Shown here: piece after piece, positions 51,045 through 59,380 of the stretch | Position numbering within the stretch: position 1 is the first letter of the stretch | Layout: each line of letters opens with the position of its first letter | From: Fictibacillus barbaricus | GTDB taxonomy: Bacteria; Bacillota; Bacilli; Bacillales; Fictibacillaceae | Length of the DNA: 64,000 nt | Assembly: GCF_014635025.1 (NCBI RefSeq) | Contig: NZ_BMCE01000002.1 | Coordinates: 806,001 to 870,000, forward strand | Direction of reading: 5' to 3' | Translations under genes and position numbers: made by a program | Notes under the pieces: model-generated | The model's input: the letters and a program-made list of their open reading frames with translations, nothing else | Database searches by the model: none | Told to the model about the DNA's origin: nothing

Positions 51045-52280
51045 TCACTCTTTCGACCACTTCTCCAGCGTATTATCAGTTGGCAGCATAACTGTTAACA
51101 ACCCTAAAAGCGGCAAGAAGCTGATAAGGAGCATGGTGTTTGAGATACTGGTAAGGTCAGCTATTTTACCAAGAACGACCGATCCGAGTGCTCCCATTCC
51201 AAAAGCAAGCCCTACGATTAATCCAGACACCATTCCAATCCTGCCTGGTACAAGCTCTTGGGCATAAACAACGGTTACTGAGAAACTCGTGTTTAAAATA
51301 AACCCGATCACAAAAAATAATGGAATCACAGCCCATAACCCAACGTGAGGCAATAGAAGAGCCAACGGAGCAGTTCCGACCATCGACCAGAAGATCATGT
51401 TCCGCTTTCCTAGTCTGTCTGCGATCGGCCCGCCAAAGAATGTTCCTAGCACACCTGAGGCCATGAAAACAAATAGATAGATCTGAGCTTGCCGGATGGA
51501 CAATCCATAATCATCGATCAAATAAAACTGATAATAGTTTCCGATTCCTGAGAAGTACCATGAACGGGCAAAGACCAAAAAGACGAGGAGAGCCATTGCT
51601 CCGATTACTTGATTTTTTCTCTTTTTATCGATAGCTTTTTTCTCACCAGACTGCTTTTTCACACGCGGAAAATGGATTAACTGTCTTGAGTACCAGCCTG
51701 AAACATAAAACAAAACGAAAATAGCGACGGCTGCTAACGATGTAAACCACACTGCTCCAAACTGGCCAAGTGGTACAAATACGAGTGCTGTCATAACTGG
51801 TGCAAGCGAACTTCCTGAGTTTCCTCCTACCTGGTAGATGGATTGAGCTAACCCTCTACGGTTTCCAGCGGCCATATAGGCTACCCTTGAACCTTCCGGA
51901 TGAAAAACGGCAGAGCCAAGTCCTATACCAATAACCGAGATAATAATCAGATGGAATGAATCTGCAAAAGCAATGCCCAGCATTCCTATTAAACTAGCCA
52001 TCATTCCAAACGGTAACAGATACGGTGATGTCGTCCGGTCGGTATACCACCCTATAACCGGCTGCATGACTGAGGAAGTAATGTTTAGCGTAAATGCAAT
52101 CCAGCCGAGCTGCGTGAAGGTCAGGCCCATCGATTCTTCTAGAATAGGAAAAATCGCTGGAATTACTGCCTGCATCGAGTCATTCAAAAGATGAACAAAA
52201 CTAATCGCAAAGAGAATGGAATAGATTGTTTTTTGCTGTGAAGACGCTAAGCTTGGCGTCTTTTCTGTTGGTGCTGCCAT
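51045..52280 (-). CDS. MFS exporter, fosmidomycin-resistance (Fsr) type
   Basis: 411 residues with twelve hydrophobic segments. FVHLLNDSMQAVIPAIFPIL in helix 1 and the loop 2-3 sequence GWYTDRTTSPYLLP match the Fsr group of major facilitator drug exporters, as do HPEGSRVAYMA and QVGGNSGSSLAPV. It probably exports a toxic small molecule; the substrate is not assignable. AAGGAA precedes ATG 52280. Confidence 0.9.
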   Translation of the reverse strand: MAAPTEKTPSLASSQQKTIYSILFAISFVHLLNDSMQAVIPAIFPILEESMGLTFTQLGWIAFTLNITSSVMQPVIGWYTDRTTSPYLLPFGMMASLIGMLGIAFADSFHLIIISVIGIGLGSAVFHPEGSRVAYMAAGNRRGLAQSIYQVGGNSGSSLAPVMTALVFVPLGQFGAVWFTSLAAVAIFVLFYVSGWYSRQLIHFPRVKKQSGEKKAIDKKRKNQVIGAMALLVFLVFARSWYFSGIGNYYQFYLIDDYGLSIRQAQIYLFVFMASGVLGTFFGGPIADRLGKRNMIFWSMVGTAPLALLLPHVGLWAVIPLFFVIGFILNTSFSVTVVYAQELVPGRIGMVSGLIVGLAFGMGALGSVVLGKIADLTSISNTMLLISFLPLLGLLTVMLPTDNTLEKWSKE

Positions 52281-52440
52281 GCTGCATTCCTTCTTTCTAT
52301 TGTTTCACTATACCTTCCAAACTATGTAACTTACATTAGATTATCATAACTATCTTGTCTATTACTAAAAAAGAGGTTTTCGACAAGGGAAATTAAGTAA
52401 ATATCCAGGTACGAACCATTAAAATCGCGTGGGAAATAAA

Positions 52441-52460
52441 TTGTTTGGGGACAGTCCCCC
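52441..52460. repeat. REP-like element, copy 6
   Basis: TTGTTT followed by the 6-1-6 palindrome GGGGACAGTCCCC, in the gap between the MFS and clpP genes. Confidence 0.75.
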
Positions 52461-52490
52461 TTCCCCCTTCCACCATCTAATGCAAACCAA

Positions 52491-52518
52491 GAAGCCAGCC
52501 TGTAAACAGGCTGGCTTC
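52491..52518 (-). terminator. Terminator of the clpP operon
   Basis: A perfect 12-bp stem GAAGCCAGCCTG/CAGGCTGGCTTC; the following T tract is weak. Confidence 0.7.
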
Positions 52519-52532
52519 AATCGCTGCACTTT

Positions 52533-53114
52533 TTAGATCTTTTCTATCACTTTGTCGATTATTCCATACTTTAATGCTTCTTCTGCTGACATGAAATAAT
52601 CACGGTCTGTATCTTTTTCTACTTTTTCAATCGGCTGCCCGCTGCGGTCAGAGATAATCTTGTTCAACAGTTCACGTGTCTGCAAGATGCGTTTTGCATG
52701 GATGGCCATATCGGATGCCTGCCCTTGTGTACCGCCTAACGGCTGGTGGATCATCACCTCTGCATTAGGAAGCGCATAGCGTTTTCCTTTTGCACCGGCT
52801 ACCATTAGAACCGCCCCCATCGAAGCGGCCATACCGATACAGATCGTGGATACATCCGGTTTGATGAACTGCATCGTGTCAAAGATCGCCAGGCCGGCTG
52901 TAACTGAGCCTCCTGGAGAATTAATATAGATGGAAATGTCCTTATCAGGATCCTCTGCTGCTAAGAAGAGAAGCTGCGCAACAATTGAGTTTGCCACGTT
53001 ATCGTCGATGGCACTTCCCAGCATGATAATGCGGTCTTTTAAAAGTCTTGAATAAATATCGTAAGAACGCTCTCCTCGATTCGTAGATTCCACAACCATT
53101 GGTATTAGGTTCAT
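52533..53114 (-). CDS. clpP: ClpP protease subunit, probable second paralogue
   Basis: 193 residues. The catalytic triad is Ser98 (GMAASMGA), His123 (MIHQPLGG) and Asp172 (KDTDRD). It forms the tetradecameric proteolytic chamber used by ClpX/ClpC. The core is close to Bacillus ClpP, but the C-terminus (KVIEKI) is shorter, and no CtsR heptad repeat precedes it. It is last in a three-gene unit with an ArsR-like regulator and a small protein, unlike the usual heat-shock clpP locus, so a second, differently controlled ClpP is likely. AAGGAGG precedes ATG 53114. Confidence 0.93.
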   Translation of the reverse strand: MNLIPMVVESTNRGERSYDIYSRLLKDRIIMLGSAIDDNVANSIVAQLLFLAAEDPDKDISIYINSPGGSVTAGLAIFDTMQFIKPDVSTICIGMAASMGAVLMVAGAKGKRYALPNAEVMIHQPLGGTQGQASDMAIHAKRILQTRELLNKIISDRSGQPIEKVEKDTDRDYFMSAEEALKYGIIDKVIEKI

Positions 53115-53129
53115 CTGTTTTCCTCCTTT

Positions 53130-53339
53130 TTATGCCGCGATTGCCATCGGGCTTGCGCTTGTTGTTTGTGGTACATGTATGGAGCCAAAGCCTGATGTAA
53201 TAAAGATAATTTTTGCCGGCTCTTGCTGTTTGTCAGCAACTTCGACCTTCACTTCTGTTTTCATTGGAATTACATTTGTTTCTTCATTAGCTGACTCACG
53301 CTTTAGTGGGATGACTGTGGTTTTATTATCCTTCTTCAC
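53130..53339 (-). CDS. Small protein with degron-like AIAA end, upstream of clpP
   Basis: 69 residues, unknown family. The sequence is rich in Lys, Glu, Thr and Val without hydrophobic helices, probably disordered or beta-hairpin (AKIIFITSGFGSIHVP). The final residues are ASPMAIAA, resembling the LAA end of the SsrA tag recognised by ClpX. The start is GTG 53339, 9 bases after AAGGAGG, overlapping the regulator stop by 4 bases. A role as ClpP substrate or adaptor is inference from position and tail only. Confidence 0.65.
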   Translation of the reverse strand: MKKDNKTTVIPLKRESANEETNVIPMKTEVKVEVADKQQEPAKIIFITSGFGSIHVPQTTSASPMAIAA

Positions 53340-53938
53340 GGTGTGCCGCCTCCTTCAGGTTTGGGGTACATAGCCATTGAAACTTGATACGATTTCGCGT
53401 TTTTTTCTTTTGGTTTGTGATGTTTTTGAATGAGAGCTGTAAGCATATCTGCATAATCCTGCAGAAATGCATTCCGGTTTTCAACACCAGAAAGAGATAG
53501 CTCCATTTCCATCACAGCACTTGGAATTTCCTCATCTTCCACTTGCTCCATGAGTGAAACCGCGTCTCGCTTTATTTTTTCTGTGAGTGACAATACGTGA
53601 GCGAGAGCTGTTTGATCCTGCAGCTTCTTCATCGTTTCTTGCGATAATCCTAGTGAATCCGATAACAAGAAAGTTTTGCCTGCGCTTCTATAAAGAACTT
53701 CAACAAGATTTCTAACATTCCTTGTTCCCGCACGCACCACAAGACCAACTTTTTCCAATGCTTTAAGATGATAGTTCACCTTTTGAGCGGAATCGTTCAT
53801 TTCTTTTGATAGCTCTGTCGCAGAGCGCGGTTCCTTCAATAAACTTATGATCTCTGACCGGACAGGATGCAGAAGTGCCGCTGCTTGCTGGGGCTCTGTG
53901 ACGATAAAGGTTTCTGGCATGCTCTGATTCCTCTTCAC
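53336..53938 (-). CDS. ArsR-like winged-helix regulator
   Basis: About 200 residues. The HTH lies at about 18-75: AAALLHPVRSEIISLLKEPRSATELSKEM with recognition helix AQKVNYHLKALEKVGLV. A 115-residue C-terminal domain follows, without obvious metal cysteines. It is the first gene of the unit with the small protein and clpP. GTG 53938 is 8 bases after GAGG; ATG 53944 is too near it. Twin TTACGTAA sites at the promoter suggest autoregulation. Confidence 0.85.
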   Translation of the reverse strand: MKRNQSMPETFIVTEPQQAAALLHPVRSEIISLLKEPRSATELSKEMNDSAQKVNYHLKALEKVGLVVRAGTRNVRNLVEVLYRSAGKTFLLSDSLGLSQETMKKLQDQTALAHVLSLTEKIKRDAVSLMEQVEDEEIPSAVMEMELSLSGVENRNAFLQDYADMLTALIQKHHKPKEKNAKSYQVSMAMYPKPEGGGTP

Positions 53939-53969
53939 TCTCATCACCTCACATTCCACTATTTTATCC

Positions 53970-53996
53970 TTACGTAAAAATTATACTTTACGTAAA
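53970..53996. promoter_or_regulatory. Twin palindromes at the regulator-clpP promoter
   Basis: TTACGTAA occurs at 53970-53977 and 53988-53995, 18 bp centre to centre, with TATAAT of the minus strand between them. This arrangement fits repression by a dimeric ArsR-type protein. Confidence 0.65.
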
Positions 53997-54112
53997 ATTA
54001 TTTTATTACGATATACTCCATTATGTCAAAGATTTATAAAAAATATACGTTTGCCTATTCTCTACACAAAAAAACAGACTGTCATCTGAAGCCAGCCTGC
54101 TTTTTCCTCTCT

Positions 54113-54352
54113 CTATAGAAGCGGAATGACACCGAGAATCAAAAAGATTACCGCCATCCCTATGTTTAACCAGAATTCTGTTGTTTGATTGAATAGTCTT
54201 CGTTCCACCGAACGAAATAAAAAGATGACCATTAAGATCGAAAACAATACGGTTGGGTTTTCCCAATTCATTCCGTTATAGATCGCAAGCAATAATCCTA
54301 AAAACATGAGCACCATCTCAGTGTACACCCAGCGTTTTGGTCGTTTTTTCAT
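54113..54352 (-). CDS. Small membrane protein of unknown function
   Basis: 79 residues with three hydrophobic stretches (about 12-27, 35-46 and 60-78) and a basic N-terminus. I do not recognise the family. GGGGG is about 10 bases before ATG 54352. It lies alone after the thiamine operon; an imperfect hairpin follows at about 54070-54110. Confidence 0.65.
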   Translation of the reverse strand: MKKRPKRWVYTEMVLMFLGLLLAIYNGMNWENPTVLFSILMVIFLFRSVERRLFNQTTEFWLNIGMAVIFLILGVIPLL

Positions 54353-54424
54353 CTGATATCGGCCCCCTTTTCACTGGTTGATAGTACACAGTGTACGGTG
54401 TGGAGGCCTATTCGGTGCATATTT

Positions 54425-54943
54425 TTATACTGATTTTTCGCCTTTTGATCCTAACCAGCTTCCTGCAAGTGAACGTTCTGGAAGGACACGGAGCACCAAC
54501 CAGCCGATCAAACCACCGACTATAGAACTTATTAAAAAAGGGATAACAAAAAAGAACACACCTGTTTTCGTTCCTAATAGGAATGTTGCAACAGGAACGG
54601 CGGCGAGAGCTCCAATTATTCCAGTTCCCAGCCATTCTCCGAGTGCTGCTAACCCGTAGCTCTTTCCTTTTTTATAAAAATAGCCAGCCACAAACGCTCC
54701 GATCATGCCGCCTGGAAATGCAAGCAATGAGCCCACACCGAACAAATTTCGCAAAACACCAATGCTAAAAGCTACAATCAAAGCAGGAACTGGTCCAAGC
54801 GTCACACCTGCAATAACATTTAACGCATGCTGTACAGGGAATGCTTTTGCCACACCTGCTGGTATCCAAAACAAATGTGATGACAGTGTACCGATCGCTA
54901 CAAACATCGCCATTAGGGTAAGTTTCTGTACAGAAATCTTCAC
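54425..54943 (-). CDS. thiW: ThiW, ECF-transporter substrate-binding subunit for thiazole
   Basis: 172 residues with five to six hydrophobic helices. The ThiW pattern is clear: TLSSHLFWIPAGVAKAFPVQHALNV with the substrate-facing polar residues, and GVLRNLFGVGSLLAFPGGM. ThiW is the S component that brings in the thiazole precursor with the shared EcfA/A'/T module. It is the last gene of the TPP-riboswitch operon. GTG 54943 overlaps the end of the thiE stop region, with AGGGG in the thiE 3' end. Confidence 0.92.
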   Translation of the reverse strand: MKISVQKLTLMAMFVAIGTLSSHLFWIPAGVAKAFPVQHALNVIAGVTLGPVPALIVAFSIGVLRNLFGVGSLLAFPGGMIGAFVAGYFYKKGKSYGLAALGEWLGTGIIGALAAVPVATFLLGTKTGVFFFVIPFLISSIVGGLIGWLVLRVLPERSLAGSWLGSKGEKSV

Positions 54944-55618
54944 TTATAATCCCCTCTTAGCTTGCATGATGATCTTAAACATTTCACTGGAAGAAACTGA
55001 TGGATCCTTTGCGCAGCTAATTGCCGAAATAACAGCCGCACCATCAGCTCCTGCTTCAATAACTGCTCCAGCCTTTTCAAGTGATATTCCACCTATACCA
55101 ACAAGTGGCACGGTAATCCCATTTGATCGAAATTCTTTGATTAGTTCTGCGCCCACAGGTTTCTTCGCATCTGGTTTTGAAGATGTTTGATAGATCGGAC
55201 CTGCTCCTATATATTCTGCACCAAGCGATACAGCATCTTCTGCTTCAGCTAGTGTATGTGCAGAAACACCGAGGATCTTCCCTTTTGTTTCTTGTCGGAT
55301 TACTTTGAGGTTACCGTCAGATTGGCCTACATGTAGGCCGTCTGCATCCACCGATTTCATCAACTCTATGTCATCATTCACAATAAAAAGTACATTATGA
55401 TCTCCACACAGCTTTTTCGCTCTTACCGCCATCTGAAAACGCTCTTCTCCTGTTAAACAGTTAGAACCTTTTTCCCGATATTGAAAAGCCGTGATACCGC
55501 CTTTAATCGCCTGCAAAAGAATTCGTTCAAAGGCTTCGGGAGACTCACAGTTCATGGTGCCAGCCACAAAATAGAGAGAAAGCTGCTGTCTTAGATCCGT
55601 CTTAGCAAAAGTTGTCAT
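54944..55618 (-). CDS. thiE: Thiamine-phosphate synthase
   Basis: 224 residues, TIM barrel. FQYREKG holds the Arg/Lys for pyrimidine diphosphate, FIVNDDIEL the Mg2+ Asp, DGLHVGQSD, and GVSAHTLAEA and GIGGIS the phosphate loops. It couples HMP-PP and thiazole phosphate into thiamine phosphate. The ATG overlaps the thiM stop by 4 bases. Confidence 0.95.
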   Translation of the reverse strand: MTTFAKTDLRQQLSLYFVAGTMNCESPEAFERILLQAIKGGITAFQYREKGSNCLTGEERFQMAVRAKKLCGDHNVLFIVNDDIELMKSVDADGLHVGQSDGNLKVIRQETKGKILGVSAHTLAEAEDAVSLGAEYIGAGPIYQTSSKPDAKKPVGAELIKEFRSNGITVPLVGIGGISLEKAGAVIEAGADGAAVISAISCAKDPSVSSSEMFKIIMQAKRGL

Positions 55619-56514
55619 ACACGCACTCCTCCCTTAAAAGAGTGATCTTGCCAGTTCATCGTACCCCGCCAGATACCTGGTGTTTTTTCTAAAGCAAATA
55701 GCTGGTCTAAAAGTTTTTGCTGGAAACTTCCTGGCCCTTGAGCTTCCTTCACTGCTTCTTCGGCCGCTTTTGTGAGCATAAGAATCGCCAAAGCTGTTCG
55801 TTCCAAAATAGAAAGTGATTGTGTCCCCGCCCCCTCCTCCTTGTGATTGCCTTGATAAAGAGCAACCATGGATGTAGCAAAACAGCCAGTACCTGTCACG
55901 AATGCTAGCATTGGATCACCATGCGAAAGCACTATAGCTTTCTCGCCATCCGTAACGACATCCTTCTTTCCAGTCATGGCGATGAGACACCCAGTCTGTT
56001 TCGCAGCAGCAGAGGCCAGTTCAATCAAGCTATCCTCAGAACCTTCAAGGTCACCATCAACACCCTTTCCAGCCCATCCTCCTTCGGCAAGAAATTTCAT
56101 CTCTGCCGCGTTTCCGCAAATTGTCAGAATTGTTTGGGGACAGACCCCCTTCAATTGTGAATATTCCGCAAGCAGCTCTTTAACCACTTCTTGTCGGAAA
56201 GATGACAAACCTACTCCCACTGGATCCAAAACGACGGGCACTCCTCTATGCATAGCTCTCCGAAGTGCAAGAATCATAGATTGAGCGGTTCCTTCTTCTA
56301 GAGTGCCTATATTAAGCACCAATGCACCTGCCACACTTACAGCCTCTTCAACTTCACGGGCATCATGAACCATCATCGGGCTTCCCCCGGCTGCAAGAAC
56401 TCCGTTCGCAAGAAAATTCATTGTTACGTTGTTTGTAATGTGATGAACAAGTGGCTTTTCTTTTCTGACCTGGCCAACAAACGTCTTCCAATCTTGTACT
56501 CTAGTATTGTTCAT
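55615..56514 (-). CDS. thiM: Hydroxyethylthiazole kinase with REP insertion
   Basis: 299 residues, about 27 more than typical Bacillus ThiM. Family blocks are PLVHHITNNVTMN, GGSPMMVHDAREVEE, LDPVGVG, and the catalytic GTGCF region (TGTGCFATSMVA). Extra residues near 118-127 (SQLKGVCPQT) are encoded by a GGGGACAGACCC repeat inside the gene; the frame is preserved. The loop lies before CGNAAE and so may be tolerated. It phosphorylates HET for thiamine salvage. ATG 56514 follows GGAGG and overlaps thiD by 14 bases. Confidence 0.93.
   Translation of the reverse strand: MNNTRVQDWKTFVGQVRKEKPLVHHITNNVTMNFLANGVLAAGGSPMMVHDAREVEEAVSVAGALVLNIGTLEEGTAQSMILALRRAMHRGVPVVLDPVGVGLSSFRQEVVKELLAEYSQLKGVCPQTILTICGNAAEMKFLAEGGWAGKGVDGDLEGSEDSLIELASAAAKQTGCLIAMTGKKDVVTDGEKAIVLSHGDPMLAFVTGTGCFATSMVALYQGNHKEEGAGTQSLSILERTALAILMLTKAAEEAVKEAQGPGSFQQKLLDQLFALEKTPGIWRGTMNWQDHSFKGGVRV
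56130..56156. repeat. REP-like element inside thiM, copy 7
   Basis: TTGTTTGGGGACAGACCCCC is flanked by CAATTG/AATTGT similarity. It inserts about nine codons in thiM without breaking the frame. Confidence 0.85.
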
Positions 56515-57325
56515 GTGCAATCCTCCGATAAACAAAGTGATTGACTGGTCCGTGACCCGAACCCACATCAATGCCATGTTCGATTGCATGTTGAATAAAT
56601 TTCTTTGCATACTCTATGGCACTCTCTGCGGTTTTACCGTAAGCGAGTTCTGCTGTGATTGCAGCAGAGAACGTACATCCTGTTCCGTGTGTGTTTTTCG
56701 TGATTACACGTTTCTCAACAAACTCATACATCTCAACACCGTTATAAAGAAGATCGGATACATACGTTCCTTCACCAAAGTGTCCTCCTTTGATCACGAC
56801 ATAGTCAGCGCCTTGATCAAAAAGTACTTTTGCTGCTTCTGCTCTCGCTTCTTTACAATCGATAATGATCCCGGTTAAAGCCTCTGCTTCTGGAATGTTC
56901 GGCGTGATGATCTTAGCGATAGATAGCATGTACGTTTTCATTGCATCCAGCGCCTCTTCACTTAAAAGGGTTGCGCCTCCTTTAGCAATCATGACCGGAT
57001 CTACGACCAGGTTATTCCATCCAAACTTTTTAATAAAATAAGCCGTTCTTTCGATATATTCGCCAGAGAACAACATGCCAGTTTTGACAGCATCCGGTTT
57101 CAAATCACTCCCGATCGAACGAAGCTGGGCTTCGAATCCTTCTATAGGAACAGGAAATACTCCCTGAACTCCTGTCGTATTTTGGGCAGTGACTGCTGTT
57201 AGAACGGACATACCATAAACACCAAATTCTTGGAACGTTTTCAGATCAGCTTGAATCCCGGCACCACCGCCGCTGTCTGATCCTGCGATCGTCAGTGCTT
57301 TACTTACTTTAATCAATTGTCCCAC
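56501..57325 (-). CDS. thiD: Hydroxymethylpyrimidine/phosphomethylpyrimidine kinase
   Basis: 274 residues of the ribokinase-like ThiD type: TIAGSDSGGGAGIQADLKTF start, VTAQNTTGVQ, DPVMIAKGG, and the anion hole/catalytic base in NTHGTGCTFSAAI. It makes HMP-PP in two phosphorylations. It is the first gene after the TPP riboswitch. GTG 57325 lies about 8 bases after GGAGG. Confidence 0.95.
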   Translation of the reverse strand: MGQLIKVSKALTIAGSDSGGGAGIQADLKTFQEFGVYGMSVLTAVTAQNTTGVQGVFPVPIEGFEAQLRSIGSDLKPDAVKTGMLFSGEYIERTAYFIKKFGWNNLVVDPVMIAKGGATLLSEEALDAMKTYMLSIAKIITPNIPEAEALTGIIIDCKEARAEAAKVLFDQGADYVVIKGGHFGEGTYVSDLLYNGVEMYEFVEKRVITKNTHGTGCTFSAAITAELAYGKTAESAIEYAKKFIQHAIEHGIDVGSGHGPVNHFVYRRIAHEQY

Positions 57326-57349
57326 AACGTTCTCCTCCTTCTACATACA

Positions 57350-57386
57350 CAAAAAAGCCACCCGCATAAAGTAGACAGCGGGTGGC
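57350..57386 (-). terminator. Attenuator terminator between TPP riboswitch and thiD
   Basis: Perfect 9-bp GCCACCCGC/GCGGGTGGC arms and a T tract just before the thiD ribosome binding site. TPP binding would favour this terminator. Confidence 0.85.
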
Positions 57387-57429
57387 CATTACGATTATAT
57401 GAATAAAAAAGAAACGTGTAATGTACCAC

Positions 57430-57522
57430 ACCGCTTCCCTACGCCAGTATAATCTGGATCAGGTTCTAAGGGTCGAAGGCAACAGCCTTCTCTCAGCTTT
57501 AATTGAAAGCACCCCTAGCGGA
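57430..57522 (-). promoter_or_regulatory. TPP (THI-element) riboswitch
   Basis: The minus strand reads CTAGGGGTGC, GCTGAGA, ACCCTTAGAACCTGATC, then GGATTATACTGGCGTAGGG, in the conserved order of the TPP aptamer. It controls the thiD-thiM-thiE-thiW operon by attenuation. Confidence 0.95.
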
Positions 57523-57545
57523 AATGACAATATTGATTTAACTCA

Positions 57546-57575
57546 ATCCTACTCACAGTATACTAGGAATGTCAA
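57546..57575 (-). promoter_or_regulatory. Probable promoter of the thiamine operon
   Basis: TTGACA, an 18-bp spacer and TAGGAT, ending about 25 bases before the aptamer. The 57577-57806 stretch between this and the next promoter is AT-rich and holds nothing I can identify. Confidence 0.5.
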
Positions 57576-57806
57576 TGTTTTTTTGAAATAAGTGTTTTCG
57601 TGTGTTTAAGCACCATGAAATACGGGGAAATAGTATCTAACACACACATTAAACACATAAACAAAACTCATTCAAAACATTTGGAACAAGTGAGAACATT
57701 TAGCAACACAAATGACAAACCATTAACAATTTTTCCATAAGGTGGTGAATAAACAGTGCTTTAGGAGAATAATTTAAATTTTTTTCAGAATTTTCAAATA
57801 AAATGG

Positions 57807-57835
57807 TTGTCATCGGGCGTCTTGCTCAGTATACT
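57807..57835 (+). promoter_or_regulatory. Promoter of the IDEAL-domain gene
   Basis: TTGTCA, a 17-bp spacer and TATACT, 65 bases before the start codon. Confidence 0.65.
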
Positions 57836-57899
57836 AGTAGAAACCTAGAAACATAAAAGGTTAATTGGATAGGGAGATAATTTAAGGAGGGAAAACAGG

Positions 57900-58130
57900 A
57901 TGAAAGACAAAAACACTTCTTTTAACAAAAACCAAAACGAGATGGTGCAGTATAAGCAACAAAAAAGAGACCCATTTGCCTTCAGCCTTATTGCCCAAAT
58001 GGTACTCGATGAGGCCCTGCACAATTATTACAAAGCGTATTATGAAAGAGAAATCGACAATGCCCTGGATCAAAAAGATAAAGATCGTTTTATGAAATTA
58101 ACCGCAGAATACAAAGCGTTTCTCGGCTAA
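57900..58130 (+). CDS. IDEAL-domain protein
   Basis: 76 residues. The C-terminal half (about 36-76) is the IDEAL domain: MVLDEALHNYYKAYYE, REIDNALDQKDKDRFMKL, and YKAFL. The N-terminal half is Lys/Asn/Gln-rich. The domain occurs in small Bacillus proteins such as YpiB and binds partner proteins; the function is not established here. AAGGAGG is at 57884-57890, 9 bases before ATG 57900. Confidence 0.9.
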   Translation: MKDKNTSFNKNQNEMVQYKQQKRDPFAFSLIAQMVLDEALHNYYKAYYEREIDNALDQKDKDRFMKLTAEYKAFLG

Positions 58131-58175
58131 GGCTTTCAAAACGGTACATCTTTTATAAAGATGCCGTAAAAGCCA

Positions 58176-58221
58176 AAACACCCTTTCAGCAAACGGACTA
58201 TCCGCGCTGCAGAGGGTGTTT
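58176..58221 (+). terminator. Probable terminator of the IDEAL gene
   Basis: Arms AAACACCCT/AGGGTGTTT with a large inner loop that can pair further. A second hairpin (CATCTTT/AAAGATG) precedes it. Confidence 0.55.
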
Positions 58222-58263
58222 CTGACGTACCTATTAACTGACACATTATTTTAATTTCATATG

Positions 58264-59190
58264 TTAAGTCATTGTTGTCGGGGATTCCGGCTTTTTCTTT
58301 TGGTCTTTTTTCCTTTTCCTCCACAGCCAATACAGCACTGCGATTATGATTAGCCAGACTGGGGCTAATCCGAGCAAACCGACTACGATAAATGAAACCG
58401 TAGATACAAGAAAGTTCACCGTTTCCATAAATAACATCTTTGTCTTTTTCCAAGTGTTCAATTCTTCTGTTTGCAGCTTCTCCGCTTTTAGATTTTTAAC
58501 CTCAAACTGTATCGTTACTGTTGAATAATCACTTTGATTCTTTAAGAAGTGTAATCGTCCTTCAATCTGTTCAATCTCTTCTTGAACACGGGCAAGGTCA
58601 TCTGATATTTTTAATAAGTCTTCAGTTCTCTCGGCATTTGCCATAAACGATTCTAAACGCGTTCTAACCTGCTGCTTAGCTTTTAATCGTGAAGAAAGAT
58701 CTACATATTCTTCTGTAACATCCTCGCCCCGGACATTCTCATGCGGAGTCCCTTTGCTCAAGTTTTTTATCTCATTTAAGAATGGACGAAAGGTATCCGT
58801 GGGAACACGAACAACCATCATCCCATTTTCATACCCTTCTTCACCAACATTAGTATTTGATTCTACAATATAGCCTCCTTTATCTTCGGCCATCTTTCGA
58901 ACAGACTCCATGGAGTTCTCCAATTTATCTACCGTGATACGCATATCCGCGTTATAGATTACTTTTCTTTGATCCTTTATTTCCTTCATTTTAGTACCGG
59001 CACCCTCATCACCCGAACCTGAATCTGATTTTGACTCATCCGATGAGTTTTCCATCTTTGCTTCTGAACTCTGATCAGCACCGGCATGATCAGGAGCTAT
59101 CTTGCCGCTCTCAGATTTGTTTCCGCCGTTGCTGCATGCACTCAATAGAAGCAAAACAACAAATAACCAAACCTTCCATTTCATCCACAT
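58264..59190 (-). CDS. DUF4349 lipoprotein
   Basis: 308 residues. The lipobox LLSAC near residue 19 predicts a lipid anchor. A Ser/Asp/Glu-rich linker precedes DUF4349 (about 70-270: VIYNADMRITVDKLENS, VRVPTDTFRPFL, DLSSRLKAK and a coiled coil). A C-terminal membrane helix and basic tail (about 275-305) follow. Members are envelope proteins of unknown function. GGGGG is 9 bases before ATG 59190. Confidence 0.9.
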   Translation of the reverse strand: MWMKWKVWLFVVLLLLSACSNGGNKSESGKIAPDHAGADQSSEAKMENSSDESKSDSGSGDEGAGTKMKEIKDQRKVIYNADMRITVDKLENSMESVRKMAEDKGGYIVESNTNVGEEGYENGMMVVRVPTDTFRPFLNEIKNLSKGTPHENVRGEDVTEEYVDLSSRLKAKQQVRTRLESFMANAERTEDLLKISDDLARVQEEIEQIEGRLHFLKNQSDYSTVTIQFEVKNLKAEKLQTEELNTWKKTKMLFMETVNFLVSTVSFIVVGLLGLAPVWLIIIAVLYWLWRKRKKDQKKKPESPTTMT

Positions 59191-59316
59191 ATCGGAATTC
59201 CCCCTTTTTTTCTTAGACGCTCTCTTAGAAAAAAAGTTTCAACCCCCAAAAAGCCAACATACTTATTGATTTTTTCTCCTAACGTTTTATGTTAAAATGT
59301 TATCTGATGATTTGTG

Positions 59317-59344
59317 TTGAAAAAAAATCGATTTATGCTAGTAT
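59317..59344 (+). promoter_or_regulatory. Promoter of the SEC-C gene
   Basis: TTGAAA, a 16-bp spacer and TAGTAT, 36 bases before the start codon. Confidence 0.55.
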
Positions 59345-59380
59345 GTACAGGATAAGTAAGTGATTTACTGGAGGAAAAGC

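Noticed and set aside
57577-57806. Loosely repeated AACATTT/AACACA words in the gap before the IDEAL gene
   Set aside because: No fixed period or inverted structure; explained by AT-rich composition.
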